From Coriobacteriia bacterium (lineage in GTDB: Bacteria; Actinomycetota; Coriobacteriia; Coriobacteriales; Eggerthellaceae), in contig JAUNNF010000001.1 in assembly GCA_030537355.1 (NCBI GenBank), forward strand, positions 141,026-205,025: DNA of 64,000 bases, written 5' to 3'. Position numbers and translations under genes: made by a program. Below are positions 40,451 through 51,500 of this stretch, in pieces (positions within the stretch are counted from its first letter, which is position 1; each line of letters begins with the position of its first letter). Under the pieces are notes generated by a model. The model worked only from the letters and a program-made list of their open reading frames with translations. It was not told the origin of the DNA and searched no databases.

Positions 40451-42432
40451 ATTATTTGAACATTTTTATGAGTTGATATGTTGTTAATGGTGTAACAATT
40501 ATCATGATCAGGCTTAATAGTTTCACCATTGACCTTTACTTCTTTTATGATATAAGGCTGCCACTCATTATATTTTACTTTAAATTCAAAAGAGTCATTT
40601 AGCATTACCTGATGAAAATCAGATATTTCATTACCATTTTTATCAGTTATTTCAAATACGTGTTCATCTTTATCAAAATTGATATCAAATTTTGTTTGTT
40701 TGTCAATATAAATACAATGCAAGCCATATCGATTGCCAACTGTAAAAACGCCATTATCATATTTAAGTTCATTAATTCCATCATAAACTCGAGGTACGGA
40801 TAAACTATCTTTCATTACTACTTTGAATTTAAAATCAGGATCATAATTAAATAATGTATTATTAAAGTATGTTTTATCTCCTGTAATGTTTGTTACTTTT
40901 TCAACAACAGAATCATCATAATCTAAAAAGCATAAAGATTCATGTTGAGCCTCAGGACTATTTTTACTTAAACTAAAATATCCTGGATTGCATTTACCTT
41001 CGTCAATACGAGCAAGTCCACCGTAAATATTTGCAGCATTGTAAGCTGTTCTATTTTGTCCAACCAAAGAAGTGCAGGCAGCAAACATATTGCTACTCTC
41101 CTTAACGGTTTGCGACCAATCTGCATCAAATCTAGTATCAATTGTAGTTAAACTAGAACATCCGCTAAACATATCAGCAGTATAATTAATATGAGCAGAC
41201 TCTTCATTATTTGATAAATCCCATTTTCCTAAATCAACATAAGTTAATTTTTCGCATGATTGAAAAGCTGAAACTGAAGAAGAAACTGTATTAGCAATAA
41301 CAGAACCATCTTTTTCGACATATAAAGAAGTACCATTCTCTAACATGCTAGAAGCGTCAACGGTTTTTAAATTATGGCACTCGTAAAATATTGCAGTAAT
41401 AGAATATATAGGATGACCAAATACTACATTATCATTAAAACTCTCAAGAGCGCTTCTAGAAAACATAGAAGAGGCATTTTCAACTTTAGGAAGCACAATA
41501 TTTTTAGATTCAAATTTAGTAAGGTTACTGCATAAAGAAAAAGCATATTGGCAATTCTTAAGAACATCACTATTAGAAAGTTTTGTCAAAAACATATCTA
41601 GTGTATTTTCATCCAATCCAGTGTCAATAAACATTCCAGCAGCATTTTCTAGAGATTTGAAATAATTTGAATTTGCTTTAATATAATCAATATCTGCTTC
41701 GTTTAATGATTCTAATGATTTAGTACCAGAGAACATAAAAGCTGAATTTACAACTTTATCCATATTTATATATTTAAGCCCTGATATTGATTTAAGAGAC
41801 GAATAAGAAAAATCTGAACTATCAGAAACATAAGAACCGAACCATTGCATGGTAGAAATTGGATGAAAAAGTCGAACACTATTTTCAATTTCAACACTTG
41901 TTATCTTGCTAGAATAATCTTTACAATATCCAGGGACGCCAGTATCTGTATCTTTGATAATAAACAATTTTTCATAATTATTTTCAGATGGTTCATTTGC
42001 ACTAAGAACTAAATTATACTGATTTGAACCGTCTTTTATAAGAGTAGCGTAAATCTGATGACACTCAAAATCTAATGGATTATCGTTAGGATCAGATTCT
42101 CCAGATCCACCTGGTTCGACATCAGTTTTTTGTTCTTGAGTAGACTGTTCATTTAAAAGCTCAATAGACTTATTTATATATCCAGGTATATTATCTAGTG
42201 TTTGACGAGAAGGAACAGCATTAAATACCTCATCAGCACTTTGTGGAAGTGATCCCGCTTTTTCAATAACAGGAGATTGAGCAGGTTGATTACTTTCGTA
42301 ATTTGCTTCTTCTGACACGATAGAATTGTCTACTTCATTTTGGTTAAAATAATTAACCCCAAAAAGACAAATGCAACAAAAAACAATAGACAATAATGAA
42401 ACAATTGCTATTTTTACTTTTACGTTTTTCAT
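33400..42432 (-). CDS. Giant BspA-like secreted repeat protein 1
   Basis: The 3010 residues start at the ATG at 42432, which has GGGAGG 7 nt upstream. A signal peptide spans residues 1-30. After a low-complexity linker, residues of about 185-490 form a DUF285/BspA-type leucine-rich region with cysteine-bearing units such as MFSGCSSLTTID. From about residue 670 to the end run nine modules of about 260-300 residues. Each has a part A with F(Y/F)D..G, a DL..AT.F motif and a conserved FW, and a part B with DEGI.KI.D..G and FRFKV. No LPXTG, GW or S-layer anchor is visible, and the protein ends at a module boundary. Likely a long adhesin or polymer-binding surface protein. It is collinear with the next giant gene. 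Confidence 0.9.
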   Translation of the reverse strand: MKNVKVKIAIVSLLSIVFCCICLFGVNYFNQNEVDNSIVSEEANYESNQPAQSPVIEKAGSLPQSADEVFNAVPSRQTLDNIPGYINKSIELLNEQSTQEQKTDVEPGGSGESDPNDNPLDFECHQIYATLIKDGSNQYNLVLSANEPSENNYEKLFIIKDTDTGVPGYCKDYSSKITSVEIENSVRLFHPISTMQWFGSYVSDSSDFSYSSLKSISGLKYINMDKVVNSAFMFSGTKSLESLNEADIDYIKANSNYFKSLENAAGMFIDTGLDENTLDMFLTKLSNSDVLKNCQYAFSLCSNLTKFESKNIVLPKVENASSMFSRSALESFNDNVVFGHPIYSITAIFYECHNLKTVDASSMLENGTSLYVEKDGSVIANTVSSSVSAFQSCEKLTYVDLGKWDLSNNEESAHINYTADMFSGCSSLTTIDTRFDADWSQTVKESSNMFAACTSLVGQNRTAYNAANIYGGLARIDEGKCNPGYFSLSKNSPEAQHESLCFLDYDDSVVEKVTNITGDKTYFNNTLFNYDPDFKFKVVMKDSLSVPRVYDGINELKYDNGVFTVGNRYGLHCIYIDKQTKFDINFDKDEHVFEITDKNGNEISDFHQVMLNDSFEFKVKYNEWQPYIIKEVKVNGETIKPDHDNCYTINNISTHKNVQIISQEANMLKIRENHKNFSYRPVFKTLSFDQVQFYDNEGKLIWPSVNYGHDYVMSDLKNVCYYTGTGYKFQGIRFDNDTWKNFFDGVKDGKATSYKGRLATGDYCSTLSFDNENSMPIINDVYLGDFVRAYNLDERIFWYPDVLDNDNSYVFHLSDTKDSGFRDTDSNGESHNAVIQHEFSDVYSVKFEADDGVKQIVDANGKDITNGAMILKDSQNFEFKIKCLDDRGTESVQQAEVSINGNENDLSDLIVNNDTLKYTLKNVNHADSTGHVVKIKTTYVNSFMTNRGLYHPVFDTEGFPYIRFFDNDGQCLNASKRYLGFDYNDYVMSDTAYATKYKILSKADVKITAVRSVTTPLEWEDTFDRDGIGNGNVTKLQDKFRQENIDSNDTVHFFTSKESPSIGSISLGRIYEAYKNTGFGIKQGNNSFFHFWTNDINFQGDLYHHTYYYDSYDSSREVCHFKDIHIGDEVPNGCCLAVTREFGKADPACKVEFHKDEGIEKITDDQGNNVKCGIPYTVDEKGSNFTFHVQYKDGYVENSVKDGASILNYDKENNSYTIENIIGPRIINISSTKSISLKSSKTSKHPDLIYKPVFKNISVYDVKFYDTNGHFIQPSQDNGTSYIMSDLKDAREFITYNPSAFKVIGLLDHSWDEAFGEDTQEIATSYVYDDLDCNDSCENLAFNRKNKVKIDDISFDEIKTSYNFENDLYLGNETISQDLTYCYKYPETATKGEWWQNIQRTQQGTIVISKKITNTPKIHFSKDIGAEKFIDDKGHVINDSLNVPYGSDFRFKVVNLAGFTNEVIINNHTLKPESDGYFRLVNINSEITVKTQSKTTKVLQSLYADGDLYHPVFDKLSSKDIRFYDAKGNLLKANGDEVPDAKGYRYYVMSDIASATQYDSDIPNFSLTAVRSIIESEWENIFDHKDADNGDIFDLQDDFKAKLHAGDNVCFFKHYDMPQMPTINSVPLNRIYEAYNKVGFGLLNTFHFWTNHIRGTIWVAFHYAYYFNSYTTETDNRIGLDVDGGCAMVVSRQFNSRPQNINFVKSEATDSFIDPSGNTLNQTVQNPRSNDFKFSVKLKDGYAIDKVYANETEIVPYDNIYRLNSPVLDVNITVTYKKTQPLRINDDLYHPIFAYGQAKTSDIKFYDESGHYLPPKGYGDSYNMEDLKNATQYIAKDTYQFKAVRLKTGDKWSETYGNVEQDIATKYNGQMNFGENCTSLGFHYSEDSKDINIKDINDRDVSLTLISIVYFSNYCNCWTSDSVDDSAWVFGGHGIFRKESKNNTASTLFDRTFSGKNCNINFSYDENIEKITDLNGTNIDDSPFLDKFSAGTNLKFKVNTKDNYLVNEVYCNGTNIYPNFEGVYVVPRINEDTNIVVKSAESKSLMVGDKIFHPVFEYLSFPQIKFYDNNNCFIHPTGNNGYSYKISDLANATQFVADDYSFDAVSVDRKTWIDAFGDIDSKVNAPKYLPELDSNQSCASLNFEVGQTPYISGRSINEVVNAYFSDNAFWSPCSVDIHKAAMYDMKYEWLFEQDKSSVASFLISTTFSSKKSLDIKLNKDEGVNSFVDDNGETLSDIVKVLPGQEIRFKPIFNDDYVKNTITFSGQEVKPDADGYYRIVANTSAIQNSLNVETTSLKTVSLKVNDVIYRPIIDDDNGLSVSEVKFYNESGEYIKPVNGLSYRMADLKDAVRFSANGKYDFKAVGMISHTWDEAFGSTIGVANEYLAGDIDGATRCVSLDMAVGTMPIIQNHELLELKNIYSINENSFWGNESYNENVAAAFEFNETNPSGQWIVNPRTDIKSVVALREFKNSYTFNFSKDDGVSSIVDENNNPINENIEALSGKDFRFKVVFKPEHIKNFVTINGQETSPDSDGFYTVKKVYNNSNIEVVSYKTISLIVDNKYLYHPVANNLSTDEIIFFDSNGNKLEPTGLNNKYVLSDLQQATQFTAVDNAYPVFQAVRSVNSVKWDDVYKFEKEDELIRDNCKYGFNNNLISGDSVLIFYKSNNVESEPLINGIGLTSVYNAYKNVGFGTDKGLFWSNYCKYADWYFHYYAYAWNCIENHIQGNVHDDEDEMCDVVIVRDFPVNKVYLNKDDGVLNVTDSQGHIVHDEFGLLTNSDYKFKIETKPGYGVSHVTYNGTEVLPDENAYYHIASTVDGSSQNITITTKELSSLNYTYDGKIYNYKPVFKELPFSKIKFYDYDGNIIIPEDGSVYHIKDLKNVLYYVMDNDVSFNAIRLVNESWMDAFGEDLQANDYRGKKFNEEECTTLTMDKPADKTPPKIEGISVNEIINTYFNSDHIDLWSTQKGDDGFVDIFHVNKTSGEWVRAWHSDSHFMDDLFYIVMEKKFSN

Positions 42433-42462
42433 GGCTTCCTCCCAAGATTTACACACTATTCT

Positions 42463-42491
42463 ATTATACACTAAATTTAATAAAAAAGCAA
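42463..42491 (-). promoter_or_regulatory. Consensus promoter of giant gene 1
   Basis: -35 TTGCTT (42491 to 42486), 17-bp spacer, -10 TATAAT (42468 to 42463). The ATG follows 30 nt later behind a GGGAGG site. One of the best sigma-70 promoters in the window. Confidence 0.75.
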
Positions 42492-42524
42492 ATCTAATCT
42501 GGGAAACACTCTATTCAAAATTTA

Positions 42525-42547
42525 TGCCCCGCAATAAATACGGGGCA
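42525..42547 (-). terminator. Terminator of giant gene 2
   Basis: Stem TGCCCCG / CGGGGCA with a 9-nt loop, 27 bp after the stop of giant gene 2, followed by TAAATTTTG on the minus strand. It separates the two giant genes into two transcripts. Confidence 0.75.
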
Positions 42548-42574
42548 CAAAAAATCACTTTATTTTCTTGTAGA

Positions 42575-45500
42575 TTATCTACTTCCTTTGGCAACTATAT
42601 CAATATTGTTGTCTATACTAAAAACATAATAATAACCGTTTTTATCTGGCCTTAAAATTTGATTTCCCATTTTCACTTGTCTTACAAAATGGCCAGGTAC
42701 TGGTACAACTTTAAATCTCAAAGAAGAATTCTTAGCAACACTTATGCTGCTAGGTAATTCTTTTCCGTCATCTCCAATAAATTTATCAATGGAATGAGAA
42801 TTATTGTCTTTTAGCATATTAATCTGAACATTATCTGACTCCAATTTATTCAAATTGGTAGTATTTTTAAACTCTCTTTCAAAAACTACGCAGGCATAAT
42901 AATTATCTTGACGTTCGTCCATATAATCAATAAAAGTCCAATTACCTTTTGGAGATGAAGGCTTATATACATCAACAGTAGCATTCGACCTCTTGTTTGG
43001 TAAAATCAATGGATATTCACTGCTATACTTTTCATGATAAACAGGGAAAATTAAGTCTGCAGAAATACCGCAAATTTTTGGAGCCAAATCACCTTCTTTA
43101 CTAATATTCAAAGTAGAGAGCACTTCGTCAGAATATATAGGATAAATTTTATCACCATAAGCCTTGTATTGTTCGATGCTAGCCTCAAAGGCATCACCAA
43201 AAGCTTGCTTATACGACAACCAACCTGTACGTACAGCTTTAAATGTAACATCATCATCCATTACATAATTTGAAACTTTTGATGATAGATCGGTAGTATG
43301 ATATACACCATTTTCTCCTGGTAACATTAAATTATTATTATTATCATAAAACTTGATCTTATTAAATGATAGTTCTTCAAAAACAGGCTTATATTCAATA
43401 TCTTTATCTCCATGCTTTATTGTAAGTGAAGATGGTTTTGCGCTTTTTGCAGAGACAAATCCAGAAAACATAGGTTTTGCTGTATACACACCTTCCGAAC
43501 TTGGTATAAGCTCCTCTTCATTACACATTATATGACTACCAACAAAACCATTTTTAAATACTACTTTAAACTTACAATCATTACCTGAGTAGAGATTAAT
43601 AGTGCTTATAGTTTGACCATCCAAATCAGTGAATTTTTCTATACCATTGTCCTTTTCAAAATTTAATGTAATTGTATTAGAAAAAGTTCGAGTAATAAGT
43701 ACGTCTGAGGATCCACGATACGGACTATTTATAAATTTTTGCTGATTAATATCCCATAAGATTCCCTGATAATTATCGCCCCCGTCATTATATTCACAAC
43801 TGTTTGACCAAAATCTTTTGTTTTTGCCAAAATTTGGATCATCTTTATACGTATTCCAAATATCAGTAATTTTGACATTGTCAACTTCTGGCTCATTAAC
43901 TGGTTTTGCATCTTTATTAAATATAAAAACAGAATCTCCGTTTTCTAAAGTATCTTTAAAACTTTGTTTAGCATCAGAACGAATTTGGATTTTTTTTACT
44001 TCTTCAAAATCATACACAGTATCCCATGAAACACCATTTACACTCCTAACAGCAGTAAAGCTAAAATCAAGATTTAATAACAAATATTTTGTTGCTGGTG
44101 TTAAATCAGACATAAGATAATATTTATAACCTACTGTCCCTGGAACCTCTGATCCTGTAGCCTCTAATAAATTATCATTGTCATCATAAAATAATATATC
44201 TTTGTTTGATAAATTATTCGAAACTGGATGATATTTATCCCTACCAACTTGTAAAGAAATTTTACTACCATCCATTTGAGATTTTGCATCCACTAAATAT
44301 GAGGAATTAATACTGGCAATTGTATAAAAACCATATTCGTCTGGAATAGCTGGTTTATTGTATATAGATAATGATTTATGTTTGTATTTATCTTTGTAAA
44401 CTACCTTAAAACGCAAAGAAGTATCTGAATCAACATTATATATTTTTGGTAATTCTTTACCAGAATCGTCAACAAACTTTTCTATACCATCATCTTTTGA
44501 GAAATGAACATATGATTGTTCTGTAAATTCTTTTTTTATTAAAATTGGTAAATTGCTTGTTCTAGAACGAACATTATCCCAATAGCCATCTGGATGTTCT
44601 GAATTAAATCGATAAGAATATGCAGTATCATCTTTTGACTCGTTACCCCAAAACTCACTGATATTTAAGAAAGCATTTTTTATATTCAATAATGGAATAT
44701 TATCCACTTTTGGCAAATTATCCTCTTTATTTAAATCCAAAGTGACGCACTTACAAGAAGGATCAATGTCACCTGCTATATACTCACTAGCTTTTCCTTG
44801 AGTATCTTCACCAAATGCGCTATCCCATGTATGTTCAATAATTCCTACAGCATTGAACTTATAAGTAGATTTATTCAATAACGTAAACTGCGTTGCATAT
44901 TTTAGATCAGACATTACGTAATCGTCACCAGAAGGAGCAATGTAATTTTTTGAATCATCATAAAACCTATAATCATTAGGTGATAACTTATCAAAAAGAG
45001 GTTTATATATAACTCCATTAACATTTAATGAATGAAGTTTACTTGTTGTGACTTCAACATCAATATTGTTGTTTTCTAATAACGAATCGAGCAAAACATG
45101 ATAATAACCATCAAAACCTAAATTAATTTCTTTATCATTGATCTTTACATATTTTATAACTGAATTTTTATTTAAGTTAACTTTAAATCTAATTTCCTGA
45201 CCAGGTATAGCATCAACTTTTTCAGGAATTTCTGAACCCATATGATTTACGATGTTGATAACACCAGAGTCTCTCCTGAAATCAACGTTTATAGTATTCT
45301 TACTTGAAAAAGTTGTTTTAAATAAGAATCCATTATCGTTCATTTTGCTGTCAGTATTTCCCCATCCATCATTTATGTCATACACATATGCATTATTTAA
45401 ATCAACTGAAATTGGAGACCAATATTTAGTTGAAGATTTGAAATAAATATTTGAAATATCACTTAAAGATTTACCGCTGATATAAGGCTTCTGTCCATAG

Positions 45501-48500
45501 TCAAAATTAAGAGCAGTACATGTCTGATTTTGTTCTAAATTTAATACCGTATCTGTTGCTCGTCCTTTGTTAATGAACTTTGAAAAAGTGGTTATCCACA
45601 TATAATTTTTAAAACAAACAGCGTCGAAACAATAGTCTTTTCCATAAAACTGTGTAGCCTCTTCTAGGTCTTCCATAATATAAGTCTTGCCATCATCTTC
45701 AGAAGGTTCTATAAATTCATCATTTGAGTTATAAAACTTAACTTGGTCAACAGAAATTCTATCAAATACAGGCTTATAAACACAATCTCCAAGACTCTCA
45801 GTTTTTACAATAAGAGATTTGAGCTTTAATGTACTCAATTTTACGTGATTTGAATTTTTAATTACACAGGAATCAGCAAGAATATGATAATAGCCATCCT
45901 TACCTAATTCAAGCTCTTGATTGTTAAAAGTATATCTATCTTTAATATAACTTTGATTTAAATAGAACTTGAATTTTATCTCCTGTCCAGGAACAAGAAT
46001 AATATTATTAGGAATTTCTTTATCATTATCATCAACAATCTGTTTTATACCTACATCTTTATCAAAATAAATATAAATTTGATTATCTGTAGAAAATGTT
46101 TTCTGTATTAATATGGAATTTTTTATACTTTTATCTGCATTTTCAATCCAGCCATATTCAATATCATAAAGCGAGGCTCTAGCAGAGTTCATTGAATATG
46201 GCGTCCAAAAAGTTTTTTTATCACGAAAATATGCACTAGTTATATCATCAATAGGGACATCATGCAAATATGGTTTACTGTATTGCAAAAACTTAAGTGC
46301 AGTACATGTTTCATCTAAATTAATGGTAGGGACATATCTTGTTGCAACGCCAGCATCTTTTTCACCAAAAGCTTCTATCCAAGAATTTTCTTTTAAACAT
46401 ACAGACTCAAAAGAAAAGGAATTATCAAGATAGGCAAATTTCGTTGCATAAAATAAATCATTCATGACATACGAATAGCCATTGTTGCCAGTTGGTCGAA
46501 TGTAATTATTATCGTTGTCATAAAAACTTATTTTATTTGCAGGAGCATTATTAAATATTGGATAATATCGTTCTTGCCCCACTATTAAAGAAGAACATTT
46601 AATTGCTTCAATTTTAATAGAAATATTTCCTTTTGGATGGGTAATTATATAAACATTATCAATAGGATTAAACTTTTCATCATTTACATATAGAAATTTG
46701 ACACAATAACCATCTTTAGCTACTACCTTAAATTTAAAATCTGATACAGTAGGATACACAAAAGAGGATTTTAGTTCCGTTCCATAAATATCTGTAACTT
46801 TTTCAATGTTGGCATCTAAACTGAAATTAATATTACTCGAACCATGACCAAACATCCTTTCTATTACTATATCATTTAATGTGCTTTTTATGTTAGTGTT
46901 GAAACTCCAAACATTATCATTTAAAGAATATTCCCAAGCAGTATCTTCTAAAACCTCGTCGGCAGTCCAAAAACTAGTCGTTTGATCAAAATACGCCTCT
47001 TTTATCTTTTTGACATCTACATTTTTATTATCTGCATCAATAATGAGCAAATCTTTTGGTGTTTCTGAATCGTAATGAAAAGTTAAGGATGAACATGAAT
47101 CACCAGGCAACATAGGTTGATTATATATTGTTTTTCCTTCTTTAAAAGCAAATGCATCATACCATGAGTTTTTAACCGTACGTACAGCCTTAAATCTATA
47201 ATCGCCCTCAATTATATATTGTGTAGCAGTTTTTATATCTGCCATTGAATATGTGTTTCCGTCACCCTTTGGATATAACAAATTACCATCTTTATTGTAA
47301 AACTGAATATCGTCGGTTGATGCCTTATCAAAAATTGGGAAATAATCATATTGGTCATATTTTAACAATTCAGAGGTTTTTGTAGTTGCCGTAATAGTGT
47401 TGTCAAGTAAACTACTATTAACTGTAAATATATGAGTAATTTTGTCTTCATGAATAACTGCATCATTAATCGTTACTTTATCAACGACATGACCTTCTTT
47501 ACATTTAACTTTAAATTTAAAATCTTTAGACCTGTAATTTTGAACAGAACTTGGAAACTCTCTTCCTTCTACATCAGTAAAACTTTCAATACCTTCAGAT
47601 TTGTCAAATTTGATCGTCTGTAATTCTGAAAAATTTCTTGTAATAAGAATATCGCCAGGATTATAATTAAAATAAGTAAAAAACAATTCGTTCTTTGCAT
47701 AAGACCAGAAAGAAGCATAATATAACCCATTTGACATAAATTCAGCAAAGTAATAAGCATTACCAAAAAAATACCCAGATTTTAAAAACGTACTATCGTT
47801 ACTATAAGCATTTCTTAATTTACTTATAGGTACTCCATCAATGGAAGGCTCTGTATAGATTACTTTATCCTTAAATAAACAGAAAACAGAATCACCATCA
47901 TGTAAAAGACCTTCTTTTACATCAAAAACAAATTGAATATATTTCTTTTCATCATCTTTGTATTCAAATATTTCATTCCATAGTTTATTACCAATACATC
48001 TTGCTCCCTGAAATGAATAAGCATTATCACATACATATTGAGTTGCAGTTTTTAAATCCTCAAGTAAATAATAATGATATTCTTCATTGCCCTGTACTGG
48101 ATCGCCATGTGCTTCTAATAAATTTCCATTCGCATCAAAAAACTGAATATCTTTAAAAGATAATTTATCTGATATGGGATGATACCAATCACCTTTAAAA
48201 TATAATGATTTTAATAATGGCTGTTGCGAATTTACATTAATTGAAACATGGCTAACAATATTTTTAATGTTAAAAAATCCATCATTGTCAGCGGTAATAT
48301 TTATACCATTGGCAGTTACATTTTTATGAACAAAACCGTTTTTATAAATTATTTTAAAACGTAAGTTGGAACTAAAAGGCACAGAGGTGTTTTCACTAAT
48401 TTCTTGACCTTTATCATCAATAATTTTTAAAACACCTTCATCTTTCTTAAATTCGATATTGGGATTATTCACAAAATTTCTTGTTAAGACTATATTAGTG

Positions 48501-51500
48501 TTATAATCCCTAGAAATTGTTCCCCATTCTATTTTGTCTTTATATGTTACACACATCGTAGCTTTATTGTCGGGGGCATAATTAGACCAATAATATAATT
48601 CATTATTAAAATACAGATTATTTAAATCAATTAATTTGTGATTATCAACCATGGGCTCTTCTTCGGGATTAATATGCAAGGTAGCACATTCATCAAACTC
48701 TTCACGGTCGTCCGCAATGTATTCTTTAGCAGTTCCAGTAGTAGTGTTTCCAAAAGCTTCGTCCCAAGTATGTTTTAAAATTCCTACAACCTTAAATGAA
48801 AAATGTCCTGTTGCAATAAAATCTTTAACATCAGCTAAGTCGTTTATTACATAATTAGTTTCAGAGTCTTGAGAAGGACGAATAAAATGACCATTTTTGT
48901 CATAAAACCTAACTTCATTTACAGAGAGCTTATCAAATATTGGCTTATAAATCATACCAGGATGCTTTGTCCCTTCTGGTAACACTAAGGAATATGATTT
49001 TTGAGAAGAAACATTGACAAAATGCTGGTTTTGTACATTATTAATTACATATGAATTATTATCTTTATTGTACGCAAGAGAAATTGAACCATCTTTAACA
49101 GAATTTTCTACATAGCCATCTTTATATTGTACATGAAAAATAAAATTTGAACCTTTATCAACTGAAACTTTATAATCAGTTATATCTACACCATCATCAT
49201 CAGTAATTTTTTCAATTCCATCATCCGTTTGAAATTCTAATGTGCAAGATGGTTTAGTATTACCAAATTCTCTTGAAATAACCATACAGCATCCATTATC
49301 AATTACATCGTAAGGCTTAACATCACTATTATAAAGAATCCTGGTATCATCATATTTATTAAAGAAATATCCACATTCGGATACATAATTAATAAAAAAA
49401 TGAAATGTATCTTTTATCCCAAAACCGTACTGATTGTAAGCTTCATAGATATCAATAAGCGAAACATCATTAACATAAGGATGATATAAGTAATCAAAAT
49501 AACAAACATTATCATTCTCATTAAGCTTATTCATAAAGCCTTGTTTAAGCTTTTTTACATAAAGATTGGTATTATTCTCTCGATCAAAAACATCATCCCA
49601 TCTTGATTCAGTAATAGATCTGACAGCAATAATATTTGGACTCCCATTTTTAATTTTATACTTTTCTGCATTTGCAACATCACTCATAATATAGTTTTCA
49701 TATTCACCAGGGCGTTGTATGGCCGACAAACATTGGCCATCTTTGTCATAATAAGCATAAGAAGTAAAGTAATGTTTGTCAAATACTGGATGATATAAAC
49801 AATTATCAACAATCAAGGAATTAACATATGTAGTACCTATTTTTATAAGACATCCAGTAGTGTCATCATGTTCTATATTCTTTACAGTATATTTTAATGT
49901 TGAATTATTCAAAGAAAGGTTAGTAAAGTTATAGTTATTGCCACCTATAGAAATTTCTGCTTGCTCTACGTTTTCTGTACCATGATCTTCAACGCATTTA
50001 ACCTTAAACTCAAAATCCTCATTTTTCAAAATTTTTGTACCATTTGTAATATCTTTATTATTACTATCGACAATCTGTTTAACCCCTTCATCACCTTCAA
50101 ATTTAATATTATAATAATCAGAAAATTCTCGTTGTATAACAGCATGATGTTCCATTACTCTATCATTAACAATCCAAGATCCCGATTGTAGTGTATTTTC
50201 TAACATATATACATATACAGAAGATTCATCAAATGTATCCGAGCCCCAAAAAGATTTTACATCTATATTGTATGCTTTAAGTACATCTCCTATAAATACA
50301 CCATCAATTGAAGGCTTATTGTTATCTTTGTCAAAAGATAATGTGGAACAATAATCTCCGTCAAGTAATTTACCATTATATTTAGTAGCTTTATCGTTTT
50401 CAACACTAAATAAATCCGACCACCTACCATTTTCTAGCCTTATTGCTTGAAATTTATAATCTCTACCAATAAAGCTTTGAGCATTTTTTAAGTCTGCCAT
50501 GACATACTCATCGCCATTAATAATGTGCGGCTGAATATACTTTCCTTCATCATCGTAAAATTTTATAGTATTTGCTGACAGCTTTGTAAATACAGGATAA
50601 TAAAAATATGTACTATTCTCTTTTGATAATGTTAACGACTCGGATTCTTGCGAGAATATTTGCACATTAATATTATTGTCAATATTGCTAATTGAATAAC
50701 AATTATTCTCATCTGGCTCAATTATTTTCTTGTTAAATCTGACTTCCTTTATGACGTGTGAATAATCATGATTATATTTAACTTTAAATACAAAATCTTC
50801 ATTAAGAGTTGCAATTGGATTATCTTGCTTATTTCCATCTTTATCAGTAATTTCTATATTATCTTGGTCGCATTCAAAATTAACATTAAATTTTGTCTGT
50901 CTGCTAATATAAATATTATGTGCACCACTTCGCTCATCAACAGTATAAATGTCATTATCGCTCATAAGTTTTTTCACTCCATCATCAACTTTTGGAACAA
51001 AAGAACTATCTTTCATAACAACCTTAAACTGTTTGTAAGCATCACCATGTACAAAAAATTTAGTATTTTTAGGATAAGTTATTTGACCATTAATACTAGT
51101 AACTTTTTGAACTACATTATCATCATAGTCAAAAGAAACAGTAGTTATTTCATTAGAAACCTCACCGACAGGTACCATGTGTCTTACATCAAATAATTTT
51201 TCTATTAGAACACTTAATGGATTTTTTCCATATTCTGAAAAATATATATGGGTTTTAGCATTATAAGCAAAATAATTACCTCCTATATCAGAGTCCTTTT
51301 GTTTAGACCAATAATCATGTTTATCATGCAGTTCGCTTTGATAAGCTTCCCAAATACTATCAATTGAAACTCCGTTTGATAAAGCTGGACGCTCTTTTGT
51401 CATGGTAAAGGATAGTAATTTTTCATCTATAGCTAATTTATTCAAAAACTCCTGAGTTGGTTCACTTGTTTCATGCGAATAAACATCTGCCCATTCAACA